From the NCBI GenBank assembly GCA_036583965.1, contig JAZBQD010000027.1:20449001-20513000 (forward strand): 64,000 nt of DNA, in the 5' to 3' direction. Within the stretch, counting starts at the first letter, position 1; every line of letters begins with the position of its first letter. The translations under genes and the position numbers were made by a program. This document shows, one piece after another, positions 1 to 12,638 of the stretch. The stretch comes from Prunella strophiata (lineage: Eukaryota > Chordata > Aves > Passeriformes > Prunellidae). A model generated the notes under the pieces. It was given only the letters and a program-made list of their open reading frames with translations, did no database searches and had not been told where the DNA came from.

Positions 1-3000
1 TTTAATGGGATGAGCCAAATTAGAAGACCTGGAAGAGCACACAACTCCTTTGTTAATTTTCCACATATTTTTCCAATTTTGCAACATAAAAAGGAAACTG
101 TCTCAATCAGATCAGCCAAAAGAATCTGTTTCTTCTCAACTCTCATCACTGTCCTGACATCCAGAACTTTTTACCTGCTTTTCCTTTATCATTAATTCAT
201 ATTCTCTTCACATATGGCTTCCAACAGCTGTGATAGGCAAATCATTTTAAAGAAATGAAATATAATAATTAACTACAGAAATATAAAGAAGTTTAATAAT
301 TTCAAAAAAAAAGCTTTTATCTGAGCAGCCCTTGTCAAAAGCCCCTGGCTTGCAGCAAGACTTCAAAACTTACCATTTTACTATTCAGACAACATTAAGC
401 TATTATAGGTGCCACCCAGGAATAGAAGAAAAAATAACTTATTTTATCTGACACTGATGGATTGGAATTAAAATATAAATGAATTAGGCACATTTAGATA
501 ATTTTCCTAACTGCAGTTGCTAGATGTCAGGGTTTCAGTGCAAATCTCTCATCGAATATTATTTTATGGCTTCCCTAGACAAACAGATGGTCTCCTCCAA
601 CAAGAAAGCACACCAGAGAAAAGAATGAACCTGCATTAATTCTGACAGCATACTTTAAAGAGAAATTAATCTCTTCCTCAGTCTAAATTTAAATAGTCAT
701 TTAGGTCTCAAATCAGTAACAATGTTTGGCTCCCATTCTAGAATAGCCCACATAATGCCACAGAGGCCTTCAGGAGCCCAGCATGACCATCTGCAATGTA
801 GGAGCCTAAACATATTTTTTCCTTTAAATTGAGTTATACCCTTTGGTGGTAGTTACCCAGGTCCTATAATTATCCAGGGGTGCAAATGGTAGTTTAGAAA
901 AAGAAAACAAAACCAAAAAGCACAAACACATAAACCATCCCAATCAGACCCAGCAAGATGTATGGGAGGTGAGGGGAGAGTTATATAATTGCTTCATGGG
1001 GAACAGACTGCACCCACAGTCCTGGATTAAATTAAAAGTCCTCTCTGGGCAGCAGCCTGGTCTCAAGAAGTGTTTACTGTTGTTTTTACATGAAAAATTT
1101 TGAGTACATTTGTTTGAATTCAAAACGAGGTTGAGAAATGACTGAACAGAAGGGAAACTCTGAAAGAATTTTATATTGTCATAGTTAAGAAGTCAAATTG
1201 TGTTTATAATTGGCACTTCACTAGAACTCTGTAACTTTCTCCTGTCATCAACTCACCTGAGCAAAACTCCTGATATTCAAGTAGTTATTAATTTAAAAAC
1301 TGTAAACAAAAGACACCCAGCAAAAACAACTTCCACAAAGCTGATCTTTTAGCACTGAGAGAAATGAGTTCATCTTAATGTGATGGTAAGTATAATGCCT
1401 CATTACCACAAGCAACTAAAAGAAAAAGCATATAGGCCAAAAAAACTCAAGATATTTTCTCACAAGTAAATCTGTGGGTTATGGATAGCAAGGGTTTTTT
1501 TTGAATATTGCTATACATTCTCATAGGAACATCAACATCAAACTCCAGAATTTCACATCAGGCTTGAGAAAGTAAAAAGATTAGAGATGAGACATCATGG
1601 GCTATACTGGGTACCAAGTAAGGAACACTTGTTCTTCTAGTCCATATCATTCAAAACAAACAAATTGCACAGACCAACACTGAAGGTCCCTAATAAACAA
1701 ACTACAGTAAGTACGGCCAGATACATATGGTTGCATTTGTACAAAACTACAATATCATTATTAAATGTTAATCTCAGACTCTTACAAAAATAATTTAGCA
1801 AAAAAAAGTCACCGTTTCAAATAGTAATTCCTTCTTAAAAGTGAGAAACCATGTACAGTCCTGCATGAATACCACTGCATGAGTCCTATTCACTTGTTGC
1901 ATTTGCTGCACCACAATGTTCCATATCAGGAGGCTGATTTTCCTCTCAATTAACACCCAGCTCCATCCTTACCACATCAGCTTCTGCTTGCAGACCTATC
2001 TCCCTGTTTGGGCTGGCTTTGGAGCAAGCAGCACAGAATCAGCACATGCAGGTCCAGCACACTGTTGGTGCTACTGTTGTTGTACAGTTATTTGTAGCAA
2101 CAACAATATTCTTCAATTATTATCAGTGCAATATGCCCCTTACAAGTGAACAACAACAGAGAGTGAATGAAGTGAAAATGCAAACAGCTATACATTCAAT
2201 TCTCAAATATTTTTTCTCTTTTATCTCTCAATCCTATTTAAGTGTGACTTTCTTTTTCTCCTGGAAAATATCAGACATCACATACAATTTTAACATGTTC
2301 CTTCTACAGTCCCATTCTAACTTTTCCTTCTTCTGAACTTAAAGTGTAGAATTTATTAGAAGTAAATCAGTTCTTATGTAGCATTTAGTTGGAACACATT
2401 CACAGAAGTTTCATTCTTTTTCAGTCTCCTGCTGTTTTAAAATACAGCCTGCACTTGCTGTTTTTCTGTGGTACTCCATACCTGTTTGAATGGAGCTTTT
2501 GCCCAAAGAACACAAGTACAAGCCAGCATTTCTCATTTGTTTCTACTGAAACAAAATCTCAAAACTATACAGGAGATTTTGTTCTAGAAGCAGTAGCACA
2601 ACCAGCCAGAGAGCAATCCAGAAAAGAAATGGCAAACCAAAAATTAAGAAAAAAAAAAATTCAAAAATAGAAGCAGAGACTAATATAAATATATAATAGA
2701 TGACAGCACAAAGACCTTCACAAAGCTCAAATATTTAACTGGATTATGTGAAAGCCACTATAAAGAGCAGAACTTCCTTAAAATGACATTTTTGGATCAT
2801 GCACTTGAATGCATGGAAAATGTCTTTCTTATGATGCACCCAGAAGTAGTTAGCACTTCCATACCAAGTGATTTCTACTGCGAGTTTTATATTTATTTTT
2901 CTACTCTATTCCATCCTCTGACCAAGCTATCTGTACACATGCCTTCAGGGGGTTCTGGAGACACAGCACACAGGACATGCCCAGAGCACAGCAGAAGGTT

Positions 3001-3310
3001 TTATCCAAAGTTATGCTCATTTGCAGAGACAACAATGACATTTTGGGATATTGAATTTCTTAAGCAAATATTTTTAACCATTGTGCATTATATTTCTTGT
3101 TAATAACTTTCCCTGCTCTATCAATCTTGGACTAGAATCAAAGAAAAATGTGCTTAACATTATCCCTTTCTTTGCAAACTGAGGTAATGTATGTATTGAG
3201 TATTTAATCCGCAAAAATAGAAAATGCAGATTTTTCCTCTAGACCTCTAGCTACATTAAAATTTTCTGCCAAATACTAGACTCAGAGATTCTTTTTTATT
3301 TTATTTAGTT
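1..3310. other. AT-rich non-coding DNA, no gene seen
   Basis: This stretch is AT-rich, with frequent stop codons in all frames and only short open frames (up to about 106 codons at 2783-3103). None of these shows a recognisable domain, signal peptide or exon structure. No repeat family was recognised. It ends at the target-site duplication of the first LTR. It may hold unrecognised regulatory elements, but nothing visible supports that. Confidence 0.6.
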
Positions 3311-3316
3311 ATGGCA
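3311..3316. repeat. Target-site duplication, left copy (ATGGCA)
   Basis: The hexamer ATGGCA lies directly before the TG that opens the LTR. The same hexamer recurs at 3630-3635 directly after the closing CA. A 6-bp duplication is usual for class II (ERVK/alpha-beta-like) retroviral integration; the class assignment is inferred from length alone. Confidence 0.8.
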
Positions 3317-3629
3317 TGTTGTTAGAGACATGGATAATGTTACTAGTTGTATCACCAAGCTCTGAGATGTTATCTTGCTGTAAAAATTCTCATACCTTTT
3401 CTCAAGTGCAGTTCCTCACAAAGCTGACTCTATCTTCCTTCTTCACCACAGCACTGCCAACTGATTTCTGTCCTCCTATCTTACTAATCCATCCTTTTAT
3501 ATTACTCAGTGTCATTGGATGTATCTGTGCCCTATTAAGGACAGACCTGTTCCAAATCTTTAGTGTTTAGAACAGCTGTAACTCTTTAGGGGTGAAATTG
3601 CCTAATTGCCTTCAGCACTGCCTCCCACA
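3317..3629 (-). mobile_element. Solo LTR, copy A (313 bp)
   Basis: The element opens with TG, closes with CA and is flanked by a perfect 6-bp duplication (ATGGCA at 3311-3316 and 3630-3635). This is the signature of retroviral integration followed by recombination to a single LTR. A second copy at 24051-24356 matches across almost the whole length, with about ten substitutions, one 2-bp indel and one 9-bp terminal indel by hand alignment. That shows it is a dispersed family. On the minus strand there is a good TATA box, TATAAAAGG, at 3501-3493. The plus strand has no convincing promoter and neither strand has a clear AATAAA, so minus is the more likely orientation but is inferred. No gag, pol or env sequence adjoins it. 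The family name cannot be given without a repeat library. The 84-codon open frame at 3316-3570 is inside the LTR and is not a gene. Confidence 0.78.
3493..3501 (-). promoter_or_regulatory. Probable LTR TATA box (copy A)
   Basis: Read on the minus strand this is TATAAAAGG, close to the TATA consensus and placed internally in the LTR as expected for the U3/R boundary region. The same motif is preserved in copy B at 24220-24228. It is a sequence match only; activity is not implied. Confidence 0.45.
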
Positions 3630-3635
3630 ATGGCA
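3630..3635. repeat. Target-site duplication, right copy (ATGGCA)
   Basis: This is a perfect repeat of the hexamer at 3311-3316, directly after the terminal CA of the LTR. Together the two copies fix both ends of the insertion. Confidence 0.8.
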
Positions 3636-4333
3636 TCCAGTTAAATATGAGATTTAGAAAGAAGGGCACTGAAAACCTCTGATCTCAAAATTAGGTGGAA
3701 AATAAGAGTCTGCAAATCAAGAATATTTTTCTTCTGGAGAGGAAAAAGGAACTTTCACAGTGAAGCAAGTTAAACAGAATTCCACAAAGAAAATGAAACA
3801 AAACTGAACAAAAGCATTCCAAAGAAGCAAACTACAAAAACAAATGAAAAATACCACACCAAAACAACACAACAATGCCTTGGTAATTTTACAAACATAG
3901 AAATATTTTGTGTGCTTACTTCTGGACCCCACATTTCTCTTTGGAAGTGCACCCCAGTGAGTCAGTACAGCTGAAAGGCAGCAGTAACCACTGCAAAGTT
4001 TTATGTGCCTATTTATTCTGCTATTCTATAAAAATGCCCATTAGTTACTGCTATTTCCCATTTCACATGGTGTGTACACACCATTCATGAGGTGGAAGAG
4101 ACAAATGAAATCACTCAGCAACATGGAGAATGCATCGTGTGATGTATATAAATATCCTTGCATGCAATTTCCAACAAAGAAAATACTTAACATAAATGAA
4201 AATATGAAGCTGTGTCATAGTAACAGTTAGGGCTGCTCCTTCCCCCAGGAAGCCTTTGTTTCATAGTTATCTTCACTGACACAATAGCAGAATTGACTTA
4301 CAGTCTATCTTCATTTGCAGCTGACAACAGCTT

Positions 4334-4350
4334 AAAAAAAAAAAAAAAAA
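4334..4350. repeat. A homopolymer (17 bp)
   Basis: An uninterrupted run of A. No retrocopy or SINE body was recognised upstream, so it is not called a retroposon tail. Confidence 0.85.
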
Positions 4351-6663
4351 TAGAATTTCATGGAGTCATGTCTGCATTGCCAAGCAGTGCTGTGTAATGG
4401 GAGCTGACCTGGAGATTGAGATTATTGCTGCTGAGTAACCAGAGCCCACTCAGCAACACCTCCAACAGATCTGCTGCTGGCAGGGGCTGCCCCTGCTGGC
4501 ACATCCCTGCTCTCACCTTCTGGGCCAATGGCATTGGGAAGAAATCCCTTTGAGAATGCCCCGGGGCCACCCTGCACTGGGAACAGTCAAGAAATCCACT
4601 GCTGAGAGCAGTACTGGGTGTAAACTGAAATGCCAGCACAGACCCACCCAGAAAACACCAACCCAGCCACTGGGGTGATCTGATCACTCCTTCCTTAGAG
4701 AGTCAATCAATGAGATTTTCTGCAGTCTGAGCTGTTTCAGGTGCTGGCTGCAAGAAAGCATAAGGAGCATATCCCAGCAGGGCAAATAACGAGAGGTCAA
4801 TAAGTGCCAGAAGAAATACTATTTCTACTTTTACTGTCAACTATCACTGCAAAGCTTCACCTTCTACAACATGATCATATCTTTGAGGTATGACCATTGG
4901 TTCATTGTTTTGTAATGGAAGATATTTTATTAACAAGGAAAGGAGATTTATTGGTCATTAAAATGGTTTCTCTTGATCACAACATGGATGTTAGAGAAAT
5001 TATAGTTTTAGCACTTGTAAAGATACTTCAGAAAAAAAAAAATCCCCAATTTGTTTATAACTAAACCTGTGTTAATTACTGACCAGCAGCAATTAGAGCT
5101 GCTCATTTAGCAACCAACAGTGAGATAGGCATGAGAAGTGCAGTGGGGAGGGAACTATGACAAAGAGCCTAAGCACTAAACTGAAAATAAGAATAAGGGA
5201 AGGAAATAGAATCACTGAAGATCATTCCTACCCATAGTATTTTCAAATGCCCAGCAGCAGTATTATAAAGACAGTAACATTCAGAATGAAGCTTTAGCCA
5301 TCCAGCTCTTAGAGCTGCTCAAAGCTGGTCATGAACATAAAGGTTCCAGCTACAACAGAAGCAATTTCTGATCATCAGGGAATTGGTTTGATAGCAGAGC
5401 TGGAGGATGACATGAACATGGAAGCAGGGTCCATGACAGACCTGCATTTGTGTGCCCATAAACATGAATCCTCAGACACTCCAGTTCCTGGGTTCAGGAG
5501 CACTGTATCATCCATCCTTGGGAAGAAGATACCAAAGTCTCTCTTTGAAATTTACTGTTGTGCAAGCATGGAGCAGGCAATCAATCCACCTTCCCATCCT
5601 GGCTGACCATGGTATTTAGAACTGTAAAATTAGCCAAGGACCACAGTGACAGTTCTTCAAGTCTGCAAGCATTTTCTCATTTTTCTCCTCCTCAGTAGCT
5701 GTGAAATATGCAGGACCTGACAATGTGTCAATCAAACTCACCCTGTGAAACCAGTTCTAAAAATAGTGAGAATCACAGTTATTCATCAGGGAAGGGTCCA
5801 GAGCAACCTCTACCATATGTTTTTCCCCCAAACCTAACTAAACTACCTATCTGAAAATCATTCACCTGCTTGTGTTCACACTCCATCAAAAGTGGATGTT
5901 GAAGCCCTGCAGAAATGGCAGATGGAAAACTGCACCACAACCCCACTGCAAACAGAGTTCCCTGATCTCTGGCCTAGCTCAGACACACACACAGTGGAGA
6001 AGAATACATGGACAATGCCTTTTTTAAATACCAAGAAACCCCTCAAATATTTCCAGAGTCTGTTATAAATTGAAGAGAGTTTTTCAGGGTTGTGGGGAGC
6101 TGAAGAGCTGTTCTAAGTGCTGGACAAATGTTTTGTTTAGACTTGATAGGCTGAGGCAGTGAAATAAAAATTAACCTTCAAAGAACACATACACCTTATT
6201 ACAAAATTTTATGTACATGTGCAGACATGACTAAATAAAACTTCAGCTTGAAAAACAGAAAAAATAAATCCTGAGTGTCAAGGTGACCTCTTAAGCTTCA
6301 ATTTAATAAGGAAATGTAAATTCTTGTTTTACAGAAGTATGCTAGAACAGTCAAATTGTATTTTAATTGACTTAAAATAATGTTATATAAAATAATATTT
6401 ACCCACAGGGAAAAAAATCTTCACAATAGTAAAACAGATGGAATTTGTATGGCATTTTAAATACACATTTGCTTAATGCTTTGCTTGTTTAAGAGCTGAC
6501 TCTCACCCCTCTTGAAGTTCAGGTCATATTTCCACTTGACTTTTATGAAAACTGAACCAGTATTTCAAATATCAAATAAAAAAAAAAGCTTGAGATACAA
6601 ACAATGAATAAGGACAAAATCAGATTTATAAAGTTAATAAAGAAACCAAAGATTTCTTGTATT

Positions 6664-6681
6664 AAAAAAAAAAAAAAAAAA
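6664..6681. repeat. A homopolymer (18 bp)
   Basis: An uninterrupted run of A in AT-rich DNA with no recognised element upstream. Confidence 0.85.
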
Positions 6682-6743
6682 GAGCTATATTGCAAAATCT
6701 AAGGTAGAATGAAGTGCCTCTTCTGCTTAACATTACAGAAAAT

Positions 6744-6769
6744 CAGAAATCAGACATTTCTGATTTCTG
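6744..6769. repeat. Perfect 10-bp inverted repeat, 6-nt loop
   Basis: CAGAAATCAG at 6744-6753 is mirrored by CTGATTTCTG at 6760-6769, separated by ACATTT. The arms match perfectly. A single such hairpin in 64 kb of AT-rich DNA can arise by chance. Confidence 0.7.
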
Positions 6770-9700
6770 GATAGGGTTCAATACAATACATTAATTGGTT
6801 CACATTTCATGATGCAAGTGTTCAGTAAATAAGTTTTTAATTGTTAAAGGAGCCATTCTGTGCCCTTTTGGGGAGAGGAAGCAACTGTTTGAGAATAAAT
6901 GTAACAGAGGACTATCATCAACAAATATTTTTGTTTTAAAAAATTGAATATCAAAATCTTTATCCTCAGCTTCACAAAAGAATAAAAAACTTTGTGACCT
7001 TGCATATCTAATTAAATTTCAGAACTATGCATACACATTTATAATATGCTGGAATGCTAACCTGAATATTAGAACTACTGCTGTCTATTTTAACCCCCCT
7101 CTTTTTCAAAAGATGGTCTATTAGTTCATCTCACTTTGCTATAAGTGTTTGAGGAAGTAATTTCCCCTTCAGAGAGAGAAAACCAAAGAGGATGTCTCTG
7201 CCTCTGACACATCCTGTGCTTACAAACTCAAACCTTCAAAAGTTTCTACAAATGTGGGTGGGAATCCTTTTAATAATGATTTTGGTTCATGGTAGCACTT
7301 GGTATATGTTAGGGAGATGCCACTGCCTTCTCAGTTATATATTCCCATGATGAAACATTCACTTTGATCACACCCAAGAGCAATATTTCTGATTTGCTGA
7401 ACTTTTCTGTCTAGAACCACTTAATTTTATTTTCTGAATCTTGCTGGCTTATATCCTCTTGCATATATCAACATTTAAAAGGAAGAAATTAATCTGTTTA
7501 CTTTTTTAATATGAAAAAAGTGGCTACTAGAAAGATTTTGACCAAATTCACAACTTGCCCAATTTGTCAGTTTTCCGAAGCTTGCATCACAACAATCCCC
7601 AGCTCCCTGACAGTAATATACATGTGTGGTGTGTTTATTTTTAGATGTGCAAATATCTATCTCTATAAGTTATCCCATATATTCAGTTGGAACAGCAGCT
7701 TGATGCTCCTCAAAATCCTGAACAGACAAAAATGCTGCCTAAGTGTGAAAAGAGCAGGAACCAGAGATAAACCTCACAGCAGAGAAGTCACCAGTAAATG
7801 GGAATTAATTAAAAATAACCCATTTCACTGAGCTCAGTACATCTGTTTCCTAGTCTGATTTTGCTGGACTCCTCTCTTCACAGCAAAACTCCTGATCTTT
7901 GATGCTCCTCTCATTACTTTCCTCAGCTCATCAGCATAAAGAGCCTCAGCTGGAGAATGATGTCTCACCCTTCTCCCAGGGGTGGGAAGGTGTAGATTAA
8001 CCAGCTTTCAAGCTATTGACAACAGGAACAGTGTCCTTTCCACAACAGGATATCATTTGCATTGCCATTCACATCTATGATCTTTGTAGACAGTTAGGAC
8101 AATAGTTTTAATGAAGCTCACAAGACCAGAGCTATAGCCAACAGCATGACAAATACTCCCTTATTCCCTGAGGTATTTCATAATTTAATATTGAAATTTT
8201 AAGAACATCCCAAAGTAATTAATTACTATTGGATGTAATTTGTATGCATCATCCTATTTCCAGATCAAAAATAAAATCCTAATTTGCTAAAGGAAGTCTT
8301 ACATAGTGTATTCTGCAACATTACAGGCACTAGAATTATTTAGATGGTGTTTAAAATCCTCAGTCTTTTCCTTCACACCTTATTGAAAAAAGTCCTGCTA
8401 CTTTTTGTTTTGTCTTCTGCCAGGATAAGGAAAATATTTCAGCACTTTGCAATCATTTTGAAGGGAATAAACTGAGAATTGGTCTCAAATGATGATCTGA
8501 ATATTTATGATGTGATGTATAGAAACCAATTTGGAACATTTACATTGCAAACATTTGAAAAGAGAAGTCAAAATAGAAATGATGCTATCTAATTAGACAG
8601 GCCTTAATAATTAATTCAAATTTTGCTTAGCAGTTTGGGAGTCCTCTTTCAGGGTACCTTTATCAGGTTAATTGGATCCCAAAGAACACAGCAGAAACCC
8701 CTTGGCAAAACAAGTCTTTGCAAGTTTAAAAGTTGAGACATTATTTATGGGATTGGAGAAAAAAGCAGCCACTAAAGTGTTCTTTGCAGAGGTGCTGCAG
8801 TTCAAAATATTATGCCTAAGCACAAGGGTCTTGTTTGGCTTAATATTTGTATAAATTCAAAGTTTGTTTATTTAACAATATCATGACTGCTTGGTGCTTT
8901 TAGAACAAGTTTTGAGACAACTATTAAAGGCACCACTGAAACATACCAGCTCAATACTGCTGCAGCTTACCTAAGATATGTATGTAAAGCTAGAAAAGTT
9001 TAAATTAATTGTTTTTAACAAAAAAACCAATTCACCTTTTTTTTTTCACTCCTATGGCATGCTACCATTGGGATGATATAAAATAAATAATAAGGCATTT
9101 ACCAAGACCTAAACAGGATCCCTAAAATCATCTCAACTTAATACAATTAAAAAAAAAAAAATCACAGACAAGTATTTATAAACACTTTAAATCACTCAGA
9201 GTTAGAGTTAGTCACAGCTAAATAGTGCATTAAATAATTACATGGTTTGGGCAAAAAAAAATTGACATAATCAACACTGCATACATTAATATTCTAATTT
9301 TACAGTTTTGTTTAGAGTATTTGCAGTATTACAGTTATAAATTAATTATGCAATGCTTCATCCTTTGTGTATTAACTACCTTCACAAGTAATCAGCCAAG
9401 AAAACAGAAAAAAACATTATCCGAAAAATTCATTTCACCATGCTATTCTTTGATCTCTTTAATACATTGAACATTCATTAACTCTTGGTTATATTTTCAT
9501 TATTATATTCTGTGTGTAGCTGAAAACAAATCCAGCTTCCTTCAGGCAATCATTTACAATCTAAGAAAGTCAATTTCTATAAACAAAATCAATCTTAGGC
9601 ATGAAATTTTAACACACTCCCTCCCCTAAAAAACTAAGAATCCACAATCTAAACACCATAAAGTAACATAAATTTCAGTCTATTTAATAGTTAATTGCTA

Positions 9701-10499
9701 TTCTGTTATAACTATACATAAAATAATTAGGGAATGTCCACTGGATAGAACAGGATCCAAAATTTCCTTTCACATCTTGGGCAGACTAGGTGAGCTCTTC
9801 AAAGGTAATACAGGATGAAGTTGCCCCTCTATCACTATGATTCTGCCTAAATGAGGTTTATGCATAATTCTTTTATTATTATTTTAGAATATTCAAGCAT
9901 CTTCCAGATAGAGGGAAAAGAGTGGGGCTTTTTTTCCTTTTTCTAAATTATTATTAGTTAGGGAAGGTTTGCTTAAACAATTATTCTGTTGTGCATTAGT
10001 TTTGCAACTGAAAAAAGAACTCATTTATATTAGAATTCTCAAGATAGCAAGAGAAACACCACATCATAGTACCACCATCAGCCTATATGCACATACAATT
10101 AAGGACTATCTTTAAAGGATGTCTAGAAACATCTCAAGAGAGAATAAAAATTGGCAAATTATTCAAGTCTACAATAACTATCAGAAGGTGTGGAAAGAAT
10201 GTTTTCCATGGTTAAGATTCCAGTTACCTACATTTCTTCAGCTTCTTTGTCACCACTCCCTAATTTCAGTCATATGGCGTTTTAGGAGATCATATGTGCA
10301 AAATTTCAGGGTTTTCAGATGAAAAAGAAAATGCATGTAGCTTCAACAACAGATTTTCCCTTCACAAAGTTTAGCTATTGCAGAAGTTCTCTTGCAGATA
10401 GATATATGTTACTTATGCACAATAAAAATTAATGCTTTGTGAAGATTGAATTATTAAAAAGAACATTGGACCTTGGAAGAATTTACTCCTGTAGAAAAT

Positions 10500-10562
10500 A
10501 AACAAACGAACCAAACAAACAAAAAAAAACCAACACACACAAAAGAAAAACCAACAAACCCA
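10500..10562. repeat. A/C-rich low-complexity tract
   Basis: An imperfect run of AAAC, AACC and CACA units on the plus strand with almost no G or T. It is a simple-sequence tract, not coding. Confidence 0.75.
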
Positions 10563-11703
10563 CAACATTATTTTGCATAGAGGATATGAAGGAAGAAAAG
10601 AGAATCAGCATCTCTAAGAAGCAACCTATCAAGGAGAGAAGAGTTTGTCACAAATTCTTTTAAACTGTTTTCTCGTATGGCTGCTGCTGTTAGACTCAAA
10701 TTACGAGGTCAATCTTTTCACGCAGCAGATCAGTGTCCAGCAAATAAAGGACCAAAGAAAAGTTTTGCTGTTTCTTGCATGCCTTGTAGTGCCAGAGTTA
10801 CAAATGGTGAGTGTGGGATCTGAGCTCTTGCAGAGGTTGTTTTCATTCACATTATGTGTGGCTGAGCTGCAGCCAGCCCTCGTGTGTCAGTGTAAAGGCT
10901 TCCCACAGGTCTGGGCTGCAGGACCAGCAGTGAACTCCTAATGTATCCAACAGCTCCAGTGAACATTCCACTGATGTATTCTGTCAAAACAGTATTTCAC
11001 CTAAGATTGACAATTATTAGCCATTATCTACCCCAAGCATTATTTTGTCTAAATATAAAGATTCTGAAGTTAATTGGACAAAATGTAGATCCTGTAATCC
11101 ATACTATTCACCTCATTAGTGTTAAGCCTTTCCCCAATCCTCTGATTTAATTGCAAATATTTGGTTCACTGAAGCTAATATCCTTTTTGTCATTGTTTTT
11201 CAGTTAAAATCAACAGAACTCTGCCAAAGATATAGATTACCAATAAAAGTTTATCCTTTTATAATTACTTCAAAGCCCCTACCAGGCAAGCAAAATTCAT
11301 TATTATGCAGGCTAAACAAAATGGCAAAGGATTTTCTGATGCTGAATATTCAACAAATCAATGCAGGTGAGCTGTCTTCATAAACAAATTACAAGACTTT
11401 ATAAATTTAAGACATTTGGAGCAGCATTTAGACATTTCTAGTGTTCAGTATATTGCTCAAGAGCAAATATGAGCAGCTTTTGAAAATCTTATGGCTCAAT
11501 ACATTATATCAAAATTCACTCTTTTCAAAGAGAATAAGACAAATTAAACTTTTATCTTCTGAACCTATAACTTCTTTTGAATTTCTATTTAGGATCTTAA
11601 TAAAGCTTGCAATGGTTTTACAGATACAATATTTAATACTTTTGCTTCTTAATCTGGTTTGTGATACTCTGAACATGTAAAGCCACAGAATTAACTCAAC
11701 TGG

Positions 11704-11771
11704 TCACCTAATCCATTATAAAAGCTGTTCCCATTAGGTGAACTCCAATGGGAACAAGAGATTGCTCTTGT
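11704..11771. repeat. Cluster of three overlapping inverted repeats
   Basis: Three perfect arm pairs lie within 68 bp. TCACCTAAT (11704-11712) pairs with ATTAGGTGA (11733-11741). GTTCCCATT (11727-11735) pairs with AATGGGAAC (11747-11755). ACAAGAG (11754-11760) pairs with CTCTTGT (11765-11771). The first two share bases 11733-11735, so they are alternative, mutually exclusive hairpins. No known element was recognised. Confidence 0.7.
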
Positions 11772-12620
11772 AGCAAAATTAATCACCTGCAGATAATTTT
11801 CTTGAAAATGTTATATCTCTAATCATGTAGCTCTATTCCTATTAAATGAAAACAAAGTAAAAAGGGATTACATTCATATCCTAGATATTTAATATATAAG
11901 TCTCATGTATTGCCAGCATGAAAATGAAAGATATATTAACACAAATAACATAATGAAATTATTATTAATTTCAAGCTACTACTAAACTACATGTACAGTG
12001 AAAATAAAACACCATGGATTCCAGTTTTATCTTAGGGTATTGATATTTTCTTGACAGTAGCTAATTTCTATGACAAAGTTTATTCTTTTTAATTTTCCTA
12101 TGGATTCTGTGGATCAAATACTGCACAAAATCCTCAGGACCTTATTTTTCATATGTGCAGATATTCTCCTTGTACTCTCAGCAAGCAGCACATCTTGCAC
12201 TGAGACAGGAAGATACCTGCTGCCTGAGAAGCTTGCTGCCTTCCAAATGCCATCAAGGAAACAGCAACAAGTCAGCAACAATTCTACAGAGTAAGTGCTG
12301 GTCACAGTGATGTGCTTTGTTAACCCCACTTTGTACCATGCCATAAAGCACATAAAATGTGCTTGGCCCAGTCAGACACATTTATGCTGCAACCCACAGT
12401 TATGCCCATTCACCTGGCCTATCCTCCAAACTCAACACAGCCACAACAATTTATTTTCTGGATCATATATTACCCTAGTTCTCTGCTTGCTTTCCTTAAG
12501 ATAAATACCAGCACACAGCTGAAGATGTGAGAATTTTCTCTCATACCTTGTGTGATAAAAAATATGCTATTATGGAAGGGGAGAGAGAGATTAAATCAAA
12601 AGTGGTTTGTGAAATAAATT

Positions 12621-12638
12621 AAAAAAAAAAAAAAAAAA
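12621..12638. repeat. A homopolymer (18 bp)
   Basis: An uninterrupted run of A followed by a short GA-rich stretch. No retroposed body was recognised. Confidence 0.85.

Noticed and set aside
9777..9858. Possible old LINE 3' end (CTTGGGCAGACTAGGTGAGC ... ACTATGATTCTGCC)
   Set aside because: The resemblance to LINE-terminal phrases is short and has no supporting upstream sequence; it would need a profile search to call.
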